Shown piece by piece: positions 1-7,262 of a stretch of 12,176 nt of DNA. Position 1 is the first letter of the stretch. The number at the start of each line of letters is the position of its first letter. Source of the DNA: JALYNX01 sp035292605 (GTDB lineage Bacteria; Actinomycetota; Acidimicrobiia; Spongiisociales; ZC4RG35); the NCBI GenBank assembly GCA_035292605.1, contig DATDPT010000123.1, positions 1 to 12,176 on the forward strand, read 5' to 3'. Both the position numbers and the translations under genes were made by a program. Below the pieces are notes generated by a model that was not told where the DNA came from, did not search any database, and saw only the letters and a program-made list of their open reading frames with translations.

Positions 1-54
1 CGAATCGAGGTGATAGAACCCGATACTTCAGAGCTGGAACGGTTGATCCGATAG
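1..54 (+). CDS. C-terminal end of an upstream gene (partial; possibly homoserine kinase)
   Basis: The first 54 bases are open in frame 1 and end in TAG at 52-54, giving a 17-residue tail ending ERLIR. The tail is too short to identify. In many actinobacteria the gene directly before rho is thrB (homoserine kinase), and a short tail with alternating hydrophobic residues would suit that enzyme, but this rests on gene order only. The 5' end lies outside the window. It could also be a chance open stretch. Confidence 0.35.
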   Translation, partial: RIEVIEPDTSELERLIR

Positions 55-72
55 TTGAATTCGAAGGCTGCT

Positions 73-100
73 TTGCGCAATCGCGTCGAGTGGCTACGAT
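73..100 (+). promoter_or_regulatory. Candidate promoter for rho
   Basis: TTGCGC at 73-78 and TACGAT at 95-100 are separated by 16 bases, a fair match to a housekeeping-sigma promoter. Transcription from here would give a leader of roughly 130 bases before the rho start at 237. That leader contains a perfect 5-bp hairpin (GCCTC 149-153, GAGGC 158-162) and an 8-base palindrome CCCTAGGG (210-217) just before the ribosome binding site. No T-run follows the hairpin, so it is not a classic attenuator. Long leaders that allow Rho to limit its own transcription are known in other bacteria; that role here is inference. Confidence 0.35.
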
Positions 101-236
101 GAACATCGCTGCCGGCGCCAAGGGACACGGCAACGACCCACTCAACAGGCCTCCTTCGAGGCATTGCCCCATAGCTATGCGATGGTGCGTATCCCGGTCC
201 AAGTGAGCCCCCTAGGGACGAATCGCGAAGGATCCA

Positions 237-1739
237 ATGACCACACGAGCTCAACTCCAGAGCAAGTCGATCGACGAACTCCGTCAGATCGCGGCGGCGG
301 TCGGCATCGAGACCGACGGTCTCCAGAAATCGAAACTGATCAGTGCCCTGGCCGACGCCGGTCAGGTCGCAGAGGACGGCTCGCCGGCTGATGTCGTCGA
401 GTTGCCTCAAGTGACCATGCGCCCGGAACGAACTGCTCAGGATGGCCAATCCGAGCAAGGCGAGACCAACTCAAGAAACTCAGAAGAGCCGGGTTCAGGA
501 CCGCGTCCCGAAGGGCGTCAAGAGTTCTCCGACGAGTTCCATCCGGGTGGCAGCCGCCAGCGGCGACGCCGCCGTGGAAGCACCGGTCAACGTGATGACG
601 AGTTCATCCCGGAGGAGGATCTCGAGGTTCGTGAGGGCCTGCTCGACATCCTGCCCGAGGGTTACGGCTTCCTGAGAGTGACCGGGTATCTGCCCGGAGA
701 AAACGACGTGTACGTGTCGGCCAACCAGGTCCGGAAGTTCCGTCTTCGCAAGGGTGACATCGTCTCCGGCCCGATCCGGCCCCCACGCTCGAAAGAGAAG
801 TTCCCCGCAGTCGTTCGCATCGACAAGGTCAACGGGGTGACTGCGGACGAAGCCATGAACCGGCCGAAGTTCGAGTCCCTGACCCCGCTCTTCCCTGATC
901 AGCGGCTCCGGCTCGAAATCGAGTCCAGGCCCAGCGGGATCCTGACCCGGATCGTCGATCTGATCGCCCCCATCGGCAAGGGCCAGCGCGGCCTGATCGT
1001 CTCGCCGCCCAAGGCGGGCAAGACCACGGTGCTCCAGGAGATTGCACAGTCGATCACCACCAACAACCCCGAGTGCTATCTGATGGTGGTGTTGGTCGAC
1101 GAGCGTCCTGAGGAAGTGACCGACATGCAGCGTTCGGTGAAGGGCGAGGTGATCTACTCGACCTTCGACCGCCCGGCCGAGGAGCACACCCAAGTCTCAG
1201 AGCTTGCCCTGGAGCGTGCCAAGCGACTGGTCGAGATGGGGAGCGATGTGGTCATCCTCCTCGACTCGGTCACCCGACTCGCCCGGGCCTACAACCTGGC
1301 CACTCCCGCCTCGGGGCGGATCCTCTCCGGTGGCGTCGACTCACAAGCCCTCTACCCGCCCAAGCGCTTCTTTGGTGCGGCGCGGAACATCGAGGAAGGC
1401 GGCTCCCTCACCATCCTGGGAACCGCACTGGTGGAGACCGGCTCCAAGATGGACGAGGTCATCTTCGAGGAGTTCAAGGGCACCGGGAACATGGAGTTGC
1501 GTCTCGATCGCAAGCTGGCCGACAAAAGGATCTACCCGGCCATCGACATCGAGGCTTCGGGAACAAGAAAGGAAGAGCTTCTGTTCGATCAAACGGAGCT
1601 GACCCAGGTGTGGAAGTTGCGCCGGGTCCTTCTTGCTCTCGAGCCGGGGGCCGCCCTCGAGCTGCTGATCGACCGTTTGAAGACCACCAAGAGCAACCCG
1701 GAGTTCCTGGCCGAAGTCGCCAAGAGCAGCGGGAGCTGA
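237..1739 (+). CDS. rho: Transcription termination factor Rho
   Basis: Rho is a hexameric RNA helicase/ATPase that ends transcription by loading on naked nascent RNA in the cytoplasm. The protein is 500 residues against 419 in E. coli. A Rho N-terminal helical domain covers about 1-45. Residues about 46-125 form a polar, low-complexity insertion with an arginine run (107-113), as is usual in actinobacterial Rho. The RNA-binding cold-shock-like domain follows, with YGFLR at 143-147. The ATPase core has Walker A PPKAGKT (257-263; K259 and K262 match E. coli K181 and K184) and Walker B aspartate D343 in ILLDS. The GTGNMEL and SGTRKEELL segments are intact. An AAGGA at 228-232 lies 4 bases before the ATG. 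rpmE follows after 14 bases. Identification is secure; the exact role of the insertion is not visible. Confidence 0.98.
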   Translation: MTTRAQLQSKSIDELRQIAAAVGIETDGLQKSKLISALADAGQVAEDGSPADVVELPQVTMRPERTAQDGQSEQGETNSRNSEEPGSGPRPEGRQEFSDEFHPGGSRQRRRRRGSTGQRDDEFIPEEDLEVREGLLDILPEGYGFLRVTGYLPGENDVYVSANQVRKFRLRKGDIVSGPIRPPRSKEKFPAVVRIDKVNGVTADEAMNRPKFESLTPLFPDQRLRLEIESRPSGILTRIVDLIAPIGKGQRGLIVSPPKAGKTTVLQEIAQSITTNNPECYLMVVLVDERPEEVTDMQRSVKGEVIYSTFDRPAEEHTQVSELALERAKRLVEMGSDVVILLDSVTRLARAYNLATPASGRILSGGVDSQALYPPKRFFGAARNIEEGGSLTILGTALVETGSKMDEVIFEEFKGTGNMELRLDRKLADKRIYPAIDIEASGTRKEELLFDQTELTQVWKLRRVLLALEPGAALELLIDRLKTTKSNPEFLAEVAKSSGS

Positions 1740-1753
1740 GACAGGAGCCAGTC

Positions 1754-2020
1754 GTGAGAACCGATATTCATCCCACCTACGCCGACACCCATGTGACGTG
1801 CTCGTGTGGCAACACTTTCACGACCAAGAGCACCAAGCCTGGCGAGATGCACGTCGAGCTGTGCAACGAGTGCCACCCTTTCTTCACCGGCAAACAGAAG
1901 CTGGTCGACACCGGTGGTCGTGTGGAGCGTTTCCAGAAGCGTTACGGCAAGACCACTTTCACCAAAGGCTCCGATCAGACGGCCGGAGACGAACAGGCAG
2001 AGCCCGTCGTCGCCGAGTGA
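1754..2020 (+). CDS. rpmE: 50S ribosomal protein L31 (zinc-binding type)
   Basis: This encodes an 88-residue large-subunit ribosomal protein. I chose the GTG start at 1754 because AGGAG at 1743-1747 lies 6 bases upstream and translation then begins MRTDIHP, the usual L31 opening. An in-frame ATG further upstream lies inside rho and is not needed. The four zinc ligands of the C+ form are present: C16 and C18 (CSCGN) and C37 and C40 (CNEC). The HPFFTGKQK segment is also typical. An acidic tail after about residue 75 is somewhat longer than in E. coli L31 (70 aa). It is probably co-transcribed with rho. The cysteines mark the zinc-containing paralogue rather than the zinc-free form induced under zinc starvation. 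Confidence 0.96.
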   Translation: MRTDIHPTYADTHVTCSCGNTFTTKSTKPGEMHVELCNECHPFFTGKQKLVDTGGRVERFQKRYGKTTFTKGSDQTAGDEQAEPVVAE

Positions 2021-2072
2021 TTCGGGCTCCCGGCTTGCGCCGCTTGCGTAATTGGGGCCCAGGGGACCGCAT

Positions 2073-3056
2073 ATGACCCCTGAGCGTCCCAATTACGAGA
2101 GGGAACCCATCGACCCGGCCAAAACGGTCGGGGGGCAAGCGGTCATCGAAGGCGTGATGATGCGCTCTCCAGGGGCGTGGTCGGTGGCAGTTCGACAACC
2201 CGATTCGACAATCACTGCCCGTCGTGAGCCACTGGCCCGTCTCTCCGAGCGCAACAAGGCCGCCCGGGTCCCTCTGTTGCGGGGGATATTGGTCCTTTGG
2301 GAGTCGTTGAGCCTCGGGTTCCGCGCTCTTTCCTGGTCGGCCGAGCAAGCCTCTGGTGAGGAGGAGGAACCGCTGACCGGCGCCCAGATCGGGTGGACGA
2401 TGGCGGTTGCAGTCTTGGTTTTCGCAGGCGTGTTCATCGTCGTTCCCGCGCTGGCCGCCGGGGTGGTCGCCGGCGAGTCGGGGCTCGTTTTCAATGTCGT
2501 CGAAGGCCTGCTCCGCCTCGGTCTCTTCGTGGGCTACATCTGGGCGATCGGCCGCTCGGCCGAGATAGGGCGAGTCTTCGAATATCACGGCGCCGAGCAC
2601 ATGTCGATCCACGCCTACGAGGCAGGTGAGCCACTCAGCGTCGAGTCGGTGCGGCGCTATCCGCCTGAGCATCCCCGTTGTGGGACCAGTTTCTTGCTCA
2701 TCGTGGTCCTGGGCTCGATCGTTATCTTCTCCGTGTTCGGCCGTCCGGGATGGGTCTTTCTGATCACGTCGCGACTTCTCGGGATTCCCTTGATTGCCGG
2801 GCTCGCCTATGAGCTGTTGCGCTGGTCCGGCACCCGCGGCGGTTGGCTGGCGAATGCGCTGGCGGCGCCCGGGATCTGGCTGCAGAAGCTGACCACCCGG
2901 GTCCCCGACGAATCCCAGATCGAGGTGGCAATCTCGAGTCTGGTGGTTGCTCTCGATGACGACACGCTCGAGGAGGTCTCGAGTCGGGGAGGCATCCCCG
3001 AGGCTGCCCTCGCGCTGCGCCATTCGGTGATCAACCTCACCCCGCGGGAGGGCTGA
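2073..3056 (+). CDS. DUF1385 family membrane protein (YqhQ-like)
   Basis: This is a 327-residue integral membrane protein of the DUF1385 family, whose biochemical role I do not know. Family marks are GGQAVIEGVMMRSP near the N-terminus, EYHGAEH at 170-176 and HPRCGTSF starting at H200, with C203; the conserved His/Glu/Cys residues suggest a metal or catalytic site (inference). Hydrophobic segments lie at about 108-134, 138-160, 205-222 and 228-248. I chose the ATG at 2073 because AGGGGA (2061-2066) lies 6 bases upstream; a TTG at 2052 in the same frame lacks such a site. Its stop overlaps the prfA start by one base (TGATG at 3054-3058), so the two are probably translationally coupled. Members of this family often sit beside prfA, so the location is ordinary. 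Confidence 0.9.
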   Translation: MTPERPNYEREPIDPAKTVGGQAVIEGVMMRSPGAWSVAVRQPDSTITARREPLARLSERNKAARVPLLRGILVLWESLSLGFRALSWSAEQASGEEEEPLTGAQIGWTMAVAVLVFAGVFIVVPALAAGVVAGESGLVFNVVEGLLRLGLFVGYIWAIGRSAEIGRVFEYHGAEHMSIHAYEAGEPLSVESVRRYPPEHPRCGTSFLLIVVLGSIVIFSVFGRPGWVFLITSRLLGIPLIAGLAYELLRWSGTRGGWLANALAAPGIWLQKLTTRVPDESQIEVAISSLVVALDDDTLEEVSSRGGIPEAALALRHSVINLTPREG

Positions 3057-4114
3057 TGGACCCGAACGTGGAAGCCCGACTCGACGAGATCGAGTCGGCC
3101 TTTGCCGAGACCGAGGCGCTGCTGTCCGATCCCGATGTTTACACCGACCTGCCGCGGCTCGCCGACCTGGGCCGGAGGAACGCCGAGCTCCGTGACGTCG
3201 TGGCCGACATTCGCCGCTGGCGCGAGGCGTCTGCGGATCTCGACGAGGCCGAAGACATGGCAGATGACCCTGACATGGCACGCCTCGTCGCCGAGCTGTC
3301 AGAGGAGATCGAAGCCCTGGAGGAGCGGATCAGGGCGGCTCTGGTCCCGACCGATCCCAACGACGACAAGGACGTCATCGTGGAGATCCGGTCAGCGGCG
3401 GGGGGGGACGAAGCCGCCATCTGGGCCGGCGACCTGTTGAGGATGTATGAGCGCTACGCAGATCGGCACGGTTTCCGGCTCGAAGCCATGGAGTCATCGC
3501 CGTCCGAGGCCGGGGGCTTCGACAAGGTGACCGTCGCGGTCAAAGGTCGGGGCGCTTTTTCGAGGATGAAGTACGAGGCGGGGGTGCATCGGGTGCAACG
3601 AGTCCCCAGGACCGAGTCCCAGGGGAGGGTGCACACCTCGACCGCGACCGTTGCGGTCCTTCCCGAGGTCGAGGAGGTGGAGGTCGATATCGACCCCAAC
3701 GACGTCAAGATCGACGTTTATCGCTCGACCGGGCCGGGAGGGCAGTCGGTCAACACCACGGACTCCGCGGTTCGGCTCACCCATATCCCGACTGGTGAGG
3801 TGGTGACCTGTCAGGACGAGAAGAGCCAGCTCCAGAACAAGGAGAAGGCGATGAGGATCCTGCGGGCCCGTCTCTACCAGATGGAATTGGAGCGCCAGCA
3901 CTCGGAGGTCGCCGGAGCCCGCCGCTCACAGGTCGGGAGCGGCGGCCGCTCCGAGAAGATTCGCACTTACAACTACAAGGACAACCGGGTGACCGATCAC
4001 CGCATCGGACTCACCCTCAGGCGCCTGGACCAGGTCTTGGAAGGGGATCTCGACGAGTTGGTCGACGCCATGGCGGCCGACGAGCAGGCCACGCTTCTGC
4101 GCGCCGGGGTCTGA
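3056..4114 (+). CDS. prfA: Peptide chain release factor 1
   Basis: RF1 is a cytoplasmic factor that reads UAA and UAG in the ribosomal A site and triggers release of the finished peptide. It has 352 residues, normal for RF1. An N-terminal helical domain covers about 1-105. The conserved AGGDEA segment follows. The stop-codon recognition tripeptide PxT is PRT at 184-186, within RVPRTESQGR; this separates it from RF2, which has SPF. The catalytic GGQ is at 228-230 within GPGGQSVNTTDSAVR, and its glutamine is the target of PrmC methylation. The start ATG overlaps the upstream stop by one base. An unbroken run of eight G at 3400-3407 codes for part of AGGDE and does not disturb the frame. The gene converges on the glycosyltransferase gene with a 38-base gap. 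Confidence 0.98.
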   Translation: MDPNVEARLDEIESAFAETEALLSDPDVYTDLPRLADLGRRNAELRDVVADIRRWREASADLDEAEDMADDPDMARLVAELSEEIEALEERIRAALVPTDPNDDKDVIVEIRSAAGGDEAAIWAGDLLRMYERYADRHGFRLEAMESSPSEAGGFDKVTVAVKGRGAFSRMKYEAGVHRVQRVPRTESQGRVHTSTATVAVLPEVEEVEVDIDPNDVKIDVYRSTGPGGQSVNTTDSAVRLTHIPTGEVVTCQDEKSQLQNKEKAMRILRARLYQMELERQHSEVAGARRSQVGSGGRSEKIRTYNYKDNRVTDHRIGLTLRRLDQVLEGDLDELVDAMAADEQATLLRAGV

Positions 4115-4152
4115 CTGGAATTGCCGGCCGACTTCGCCCCCCCGCAACTGGG

Positions 4153-5562
4153 TCAAGTGCCGATCCCGAGGTTGGCGACGCCTTTGCGCTCCATGTTTCC
4201 CCAGGCCCGGGTCGACTTGCCCCCCATGATGGCCCTGATCCTCCACGCCACCGTGAGCTGACGCAGCCCCAGGTTCTCGATGAAGGCCATGACCACCAGC
4301 CGCGCGGTGTCGGCAGGGCCGTTGAAGTAGCCGAACGACTCGTCGAGCAGCAGGGCAAGCAGCGAGTTCATCAAGCCGACGCCGAGCGCCAGTCCCAGCA
4401 TGACCACGAGGTTGGTCACATTGAGCGCTCCCAATAGGAAAGCGAGGGGGATCAGGAACCAACCGGCGAACTCGATGATCGGTGCCAGGTACTCGAAGAG
4501 GAACATCGCAGCCCAGGTCACCATCCCCACCTTCCCGTATTTCGGGTTGAACGTCATGGGCAAGAAGTCGCGGACCGCGGTCATCAGGCCCCGATGCCAG
4601 CGGATCCGTTGTCGTTTCAGCACCCGGAGCGTGTCGGGAACCTCGGTCCAGATGACGGCCGAGGGCTCGTAGACGATGCGGTAGGGGATCTTGTTGTCGA
4701 TGTGATGGCGGTGGAGCCGCATCGTGAGATCCATGTCCTCTCCCATGTGCCCGCTGGTGAAGCCACCGACCGCGATCACCGCTGAGCGCTTCCAGATCCC
4801 GAAGGCACCCGAGACGAGGGGAAGGGCATCCATCTGCGACCAGGCCGGTCGAGAGGCGAGGAAGGTCCTCACGTACTCGAGAACCTGCATCCGGGGCACC
4901 AGGCGCTTGGGCACTTCGGAGCGGATCAGATGGCCGAGATGCACTGTGCTCCCATTGAGCGGGCGGATGTTCCCTCCGACTGCGATGGTGCGCTGCCGGT
5001 CCTCGACCACTCTCCGCATCGCCGAGACCAGGCACTTGGCATCGAGGATGACATCGGCGTCGGTGCACAATGCGTACGGGTAGCGAGCGGCGTTGATACC
5101 GGCATTGAGGGCGTCGGCGCGACCACCGTTCTCCTTGTCGATCACGGTGATGTCGACCGATCCCCGTCCGCGATAGATGGCGCGCACCGGGGCGGTTGGG
5201 ATGTCGGGCCGGTAAGGGATGCGGACCCGCTCCAGCTTGAAGCCCTCTATCAGACGCTGCAGCGTCTCGTCCGTCGACCCGTCGTTGGTGACGACGATCT
5301 CGAAGCGGGGATAGCCCACGATCGACATCGAGCGCACCGACTCGATGATGCCGACCGCCTCGTTGTAGGCCGGGATCACGATCGAGACCGGAGGCGAGGT
5401 TTGGCTGGAGAGCATGTCGCCAACCCGTCCGAAGCGATTGAGGTGATGGGTCCGTCGCATGGCGACTGCTGACATGAGGCCGAGCGCGATCATGTAGAGC
5501 TGCATCACGATGAAATAGGTGATGATCACGTATCCGGCCCAGCGCAGCACTTCGAGGATCAT
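4153..5562 (-). CDS. Processive family-2 membrane glycosyltransferase
   Basis: This 469-residue GT2 enzyme resembles NodC, hyaluronan synthase and PgaC/IcaA-like polysaccharide synthases, which polymerise nucleotide-sugars on the cytoplasmic face and often pass the chain through the membrane. An N-terminal membrane helix lies at about 8-33. The GT-A domain has PAYNE (64-68), NDGS (93-96), KENGGRADALNAG (143-155), the DxD metal/nucleotide site D168-A-D170, the GED acceptor-side motif (274-276) and QRIRW (318-322), the QxxRW hallmark of processive enzymes. Hydrophobic segments follow at about 350-375 and 378-405, with a weaker one near 420-435. No PilZ domain is seen. The ATG at 5562 overlaps the stop of the HEAT gene (TGATG), which decided the start. 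The sugar and linkage cannot be read from sequence. A surface or biofilm polysaccharide is the likely product. Confidence 0.9.
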   Translation of the reverse strand: MILEVLRWAGYVIITYFIVMQLYMIALGLMSAVAMRRTHHLNRFGRVGDMLSSQTSPPVSIVIPAYNEAVGIIESVRSMSIVGYPRFEIVVTNDGSTDETLQRLIEGFKLERVRIPYRPDIPTAPVRAIYRGRGSVDITVIDKENGGRADALNAGINAARYPYALCTDADVILDAKCLVSAMRRVVEDRQRTIAVGGNIRPLNGSTVHLGHLIRSEVPKRLVPRMQVLEYVRTFLASRPAWSQMDALPLVSGAFGIWKRSAVIAVGGFTSGHMGEDMDLTMRLHRHHIDNKIPYRIVYEPSAVIWTEVPDTLRVLKRQRIRWHRGLMTAVRDFLPMTFNPKYGKVGMVTWAAMFLFEYLAPIIEFAGWFLIPLAFLLGALNVTNLVVMLGLALGVGLMNSLLALLLDESFGYFNGPADTARLVVMAFIENLGLRQLTVAWRIRAIMGGKSTRAWGNMERKGVANLGIGT

Positions 5563-6704
5563 CAGGGCACCAACGCATCCTCGATCATGAAGCTCAGCAG
5601 CTCCAGGTCGGCGTGGGTGGCTTCCCCTCGCTCGCGACGTTCGCGGGCATGTCCCAATTCGCCGCAATCAGCCAGTGCCTCCGCTGCGGCGTCCCGGGCG
5701 AAGACGTCATCGGAATGGAGGGTTTTGTGGAGGATCTCAAGACCCCCCGACATGTCGGCGAGCGCAGCGGCCGAATTGCGGCGCACCCACCAGTCATCAT
5801 CCTCCAGACCGCTGCGAAGGGCAGGGTTGGCCAGGGGATCGCCGATCTCACCCAAAGAGTGGGCGGCCTTGGCCCGAAGCCGCCAGTCGTCGGCGTGGAG
5901 AAAGGCGACCAAGGGGGTGACGGCAAGTGGCCCCCCGATGTAGCCGAGGGCATCGATGGCGGCGATCACCAACTCAGGATCCTTGAACCGGCCCAATAGC
6001 TCGCTGAGCCCAGGTCCTACATCACGTTCTCCGATGGTGCCCAGGACCCGAATGGCTTCGATGACCCCGGCGTTGTCACCGTGGTCGTGGTTGACCCGGA
6101 TATAGGCGAGCAACGACCAGGCCGCCCCGACACCGAATCCAACCAGGGTGTCGGCGAAACGGCTACGCACCCAGGGTGATTCCTCTCCGAACCGGTCGAT
6201 GATGGCGTCGATGGCGGGTGTGTGATGCATCCGACCCAACCCGCGCGCACACTGAATGCGGATCTCCGGCTCGCGATCGTTCAGAAACTCGATCAGGACC
6301 GGAGCCGAGGACTCATCACCCATCTCGGCCAGGGAAACCGCCGCCCGAAGCCGCCGTCCGAGTGGAAAACGGCTGCGGAGATGAGCCGTCTGGTGTTTCA
6401 CCAACCCGTATCTGTCGATGATGCCGGCCAGGGTGTCGATCTCCGGCCCGGCCATCGTGTTGCGCAGGTCGATGACGGCATCGAGGAATGCGCTATCCCT
6501 GGCCACCTTGGGGCCGATGTAATCGGTATGGAGCGGATAGGCCATGCGTCGGCTCAACACGCCCAGGTAGGCACTGCGTCGCCGGTCGTGACGTTCCATG
6601 CGTTGTCGGTGCACCGTCTTCAGCGTGATGAGCCCCAAAAGCAGGACTGCATCCACGACAAAAACAATCCCGACCGCCAGAAATGCGATCTGGGTTCCGT
6701 TCAT
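5562..6704 (-). CDS. Membrane-anchored HEAT-repeat protein
   Basis: This 380-residue protein has one N-terminal membrane helix (about 7-30) followed by a basic stretch (VHRQRMERHDRRR), which by the positive-inside rule places the rest in the cytoplasm. From about residue 112 to 350 it consists of HEAT (PBS-lyase-like) helical repeats, with recurring AA..L.EIGD and D.DW.VR..AA.AL patterns at about 117-130, 272-289 and 302-317. Such solenoids bind partner proteins; no catalytic motif is visible. Its stop overlaps the glycosyltransferase start by one base, so the two are coupled and probably act together, perhaps with the HEAT domain as a scaffold or regulator of the synthase (inference). The response regulator gene ends 52 bases upstream. 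No strong Shine-Dalgarno sequence precedes the ATG at 6704. Confidence 0.85.
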   Translation of the reverse strand: MNGTQIAFLAVGIVFVVDAVLLLGLITLKTVHRQRMERHDRRRSAYLGVLSRRMAYPLHTDYIGPKVARDSAFLDAVIDLRNTMAGPEIDTLAGIIDRYGLVKHQTAHLRSRFPLGRRLRAAVSLAEMGDESSAPVLIEFLNDREPEIRIQCARGLGRMHHTPAIDAIIDRFGEESPWVRSRFADTLVGFGVGAAWSLLAYIRVNHDHGDNAGVIEAIRVLGTIGERDVGPGLSELLGRFKDPELVIAAIDALGYIGGPLAVTPLVAFLHADDWRLRAKAAHSLGEIGDPLANPALRSGLEDDDWWVRRNSAAALADMSGGLEILHKTLHSDDVFARDAAAEALADCGELGHARERRERGEATHADLELLSFMIEDALVP

Positions 6705-6756
6705 GAGATCTCACAGAGACCATCGGTAGGTGGGACCTGCTAGTTGACCCGGATCG

Positions 6757-7125
6757 TCAGTCGCGAAGCCTTTGTCTGATGCGTGCCATCAGCTCCGGCA
6801 GGCGGAACGGCTTGCGCACGAAGTCGACGGCACCAAGATCGAGGCTGTCAACGATCGTCCGCTCGTCATCCACTCCGGACAACATGATCACCGGAATCTC
6901 ATACCCGTCGGCCTGCCAACGGGCGATGACCTCGATGCCGAGCAAGCCGGGCATGAGATGATCGAGGAGGGCGAGGTCGAATGAGCCTGTCTTGCCCATC
7001 TCGTACGCATCGTTGCCGTTTTTCGCGATTGCCACCTCGTAGCCGGCCATTTCCAGGGCCGTGACCAGCAGAGTTGTGACGGCCTCGGAGTCATCGGCTA
7101 CCAGGACCTTCTTGGCTTCGCTCAT
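6757..7125 (-). CDS. Single-domain response regulator (CheY-like receiver)
   Basis: This 122-residue protein is a receiver domain only, with no DNA-binding or enzymatic output. The acidic pocket is D11-D12, the phospho-acceptor is D55 (LLDHLMPG), the switch hydroxyl is S83 (MLSG) and the conserved lysine is K105 (RKPF). All residues needed for phosphorylation are present, so it should act by binding a partner protein when phosphorylated. It is the first gene of the three-gene minus-strand block, and the HEAT protein or the glycosyltransferase are the natural candidate partners (inference). No histidine kinase is in the window, so the phospho-donor must be encoded elsewhere. The gene is divergent from prmC, with 137 bases between their starts. 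Confidence 0.93.
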   Translation of the reverse strand: MSEAKKVLVADDSEAVTTLLVTALEMAGYEVAIAKNGNDAYEMGKTGSFDLALLDHLMPGLLGIEVIARWQADGYEIPVIMLSGVDDERTIVDSLDLGAVDFVRKPFRLPELMARIRQRLRD

Positions 7126-7227
7126 CGGTGTCTCGATGTCATAGGTTCAACAGCTCCCAACGAGCACGATGAGGGGGTGCCGTGCGCCCGAGTGCCAATC
7201 TACCCAGAGCGGATGTGATGTCGCCTC

Positions 7228-7249
7228 CAATCCCACTTGACCGGGATTG
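7228..7249. promoter_or_regulatory. Inverted repeat in the divergent region between response regulator and prmC
   Basis: CAATCCC (7228-7234) and GGGATTG (7243-7249) are perfect 7-base inverted arms around an 8-base spacer. They lie 13 bases before the prmC start, in the only shared upstream region between the minus-strand block and prmC (7126-7262). This could be an operator for a dimeric repressor or a small RNA hairpin that affects prmC translation. The spacer also contains a TTGACC (7237-7242), but no -10 element follows at the right distance ahead of the prmC start. The rest of 7126-7262 shows no gene in any frame. Confidence 0.35.
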
Positions 7250-7262
7250 AGATGTAAAACTC

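Noticed and set aside
1959..3281. 440-codon open frame on the minus strand opposite the DUF1385 gene and prfA
   Set aside because: Arginine/proline-rich translation with no recognisable domain. It crosses two well-supported genes and is explained by high-GC codon bias leaving the antisense frame open.
3400..3407. Run of eight G in prfA that might cause a frameshift or be a sequencing error
   Set aside because: The reading frame continues correctly through the conserved AGGDEA segment and on to PRT and GGQ, so nothing is broken.
4115..4152. Possible bidirectional terminator between the converging prfA and glycosyltransferase genes
   Set aside because: Only a short GCCGGC palindrome and a C-run are present; there is no convincing stem followed by T or A tracts.
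3926..5578. 550-codon minus-strand open frame overlapping the glycosyltransferase gene
   Set aside because: It is a shifted frame of the glycosyltransferase, rich in R, H, G and P, and runs into antisense prfA. The true frame carries all GT2 motifs.
5563..5667. Longer N-terminus for the glycosyltransferase (35 extra residues)
   Set aside because: The extra part overlaps the HEAT gene in another frame and looks random. The ATG at 5562 makes a typical TGATG coupling and starts just before the membrane helix.
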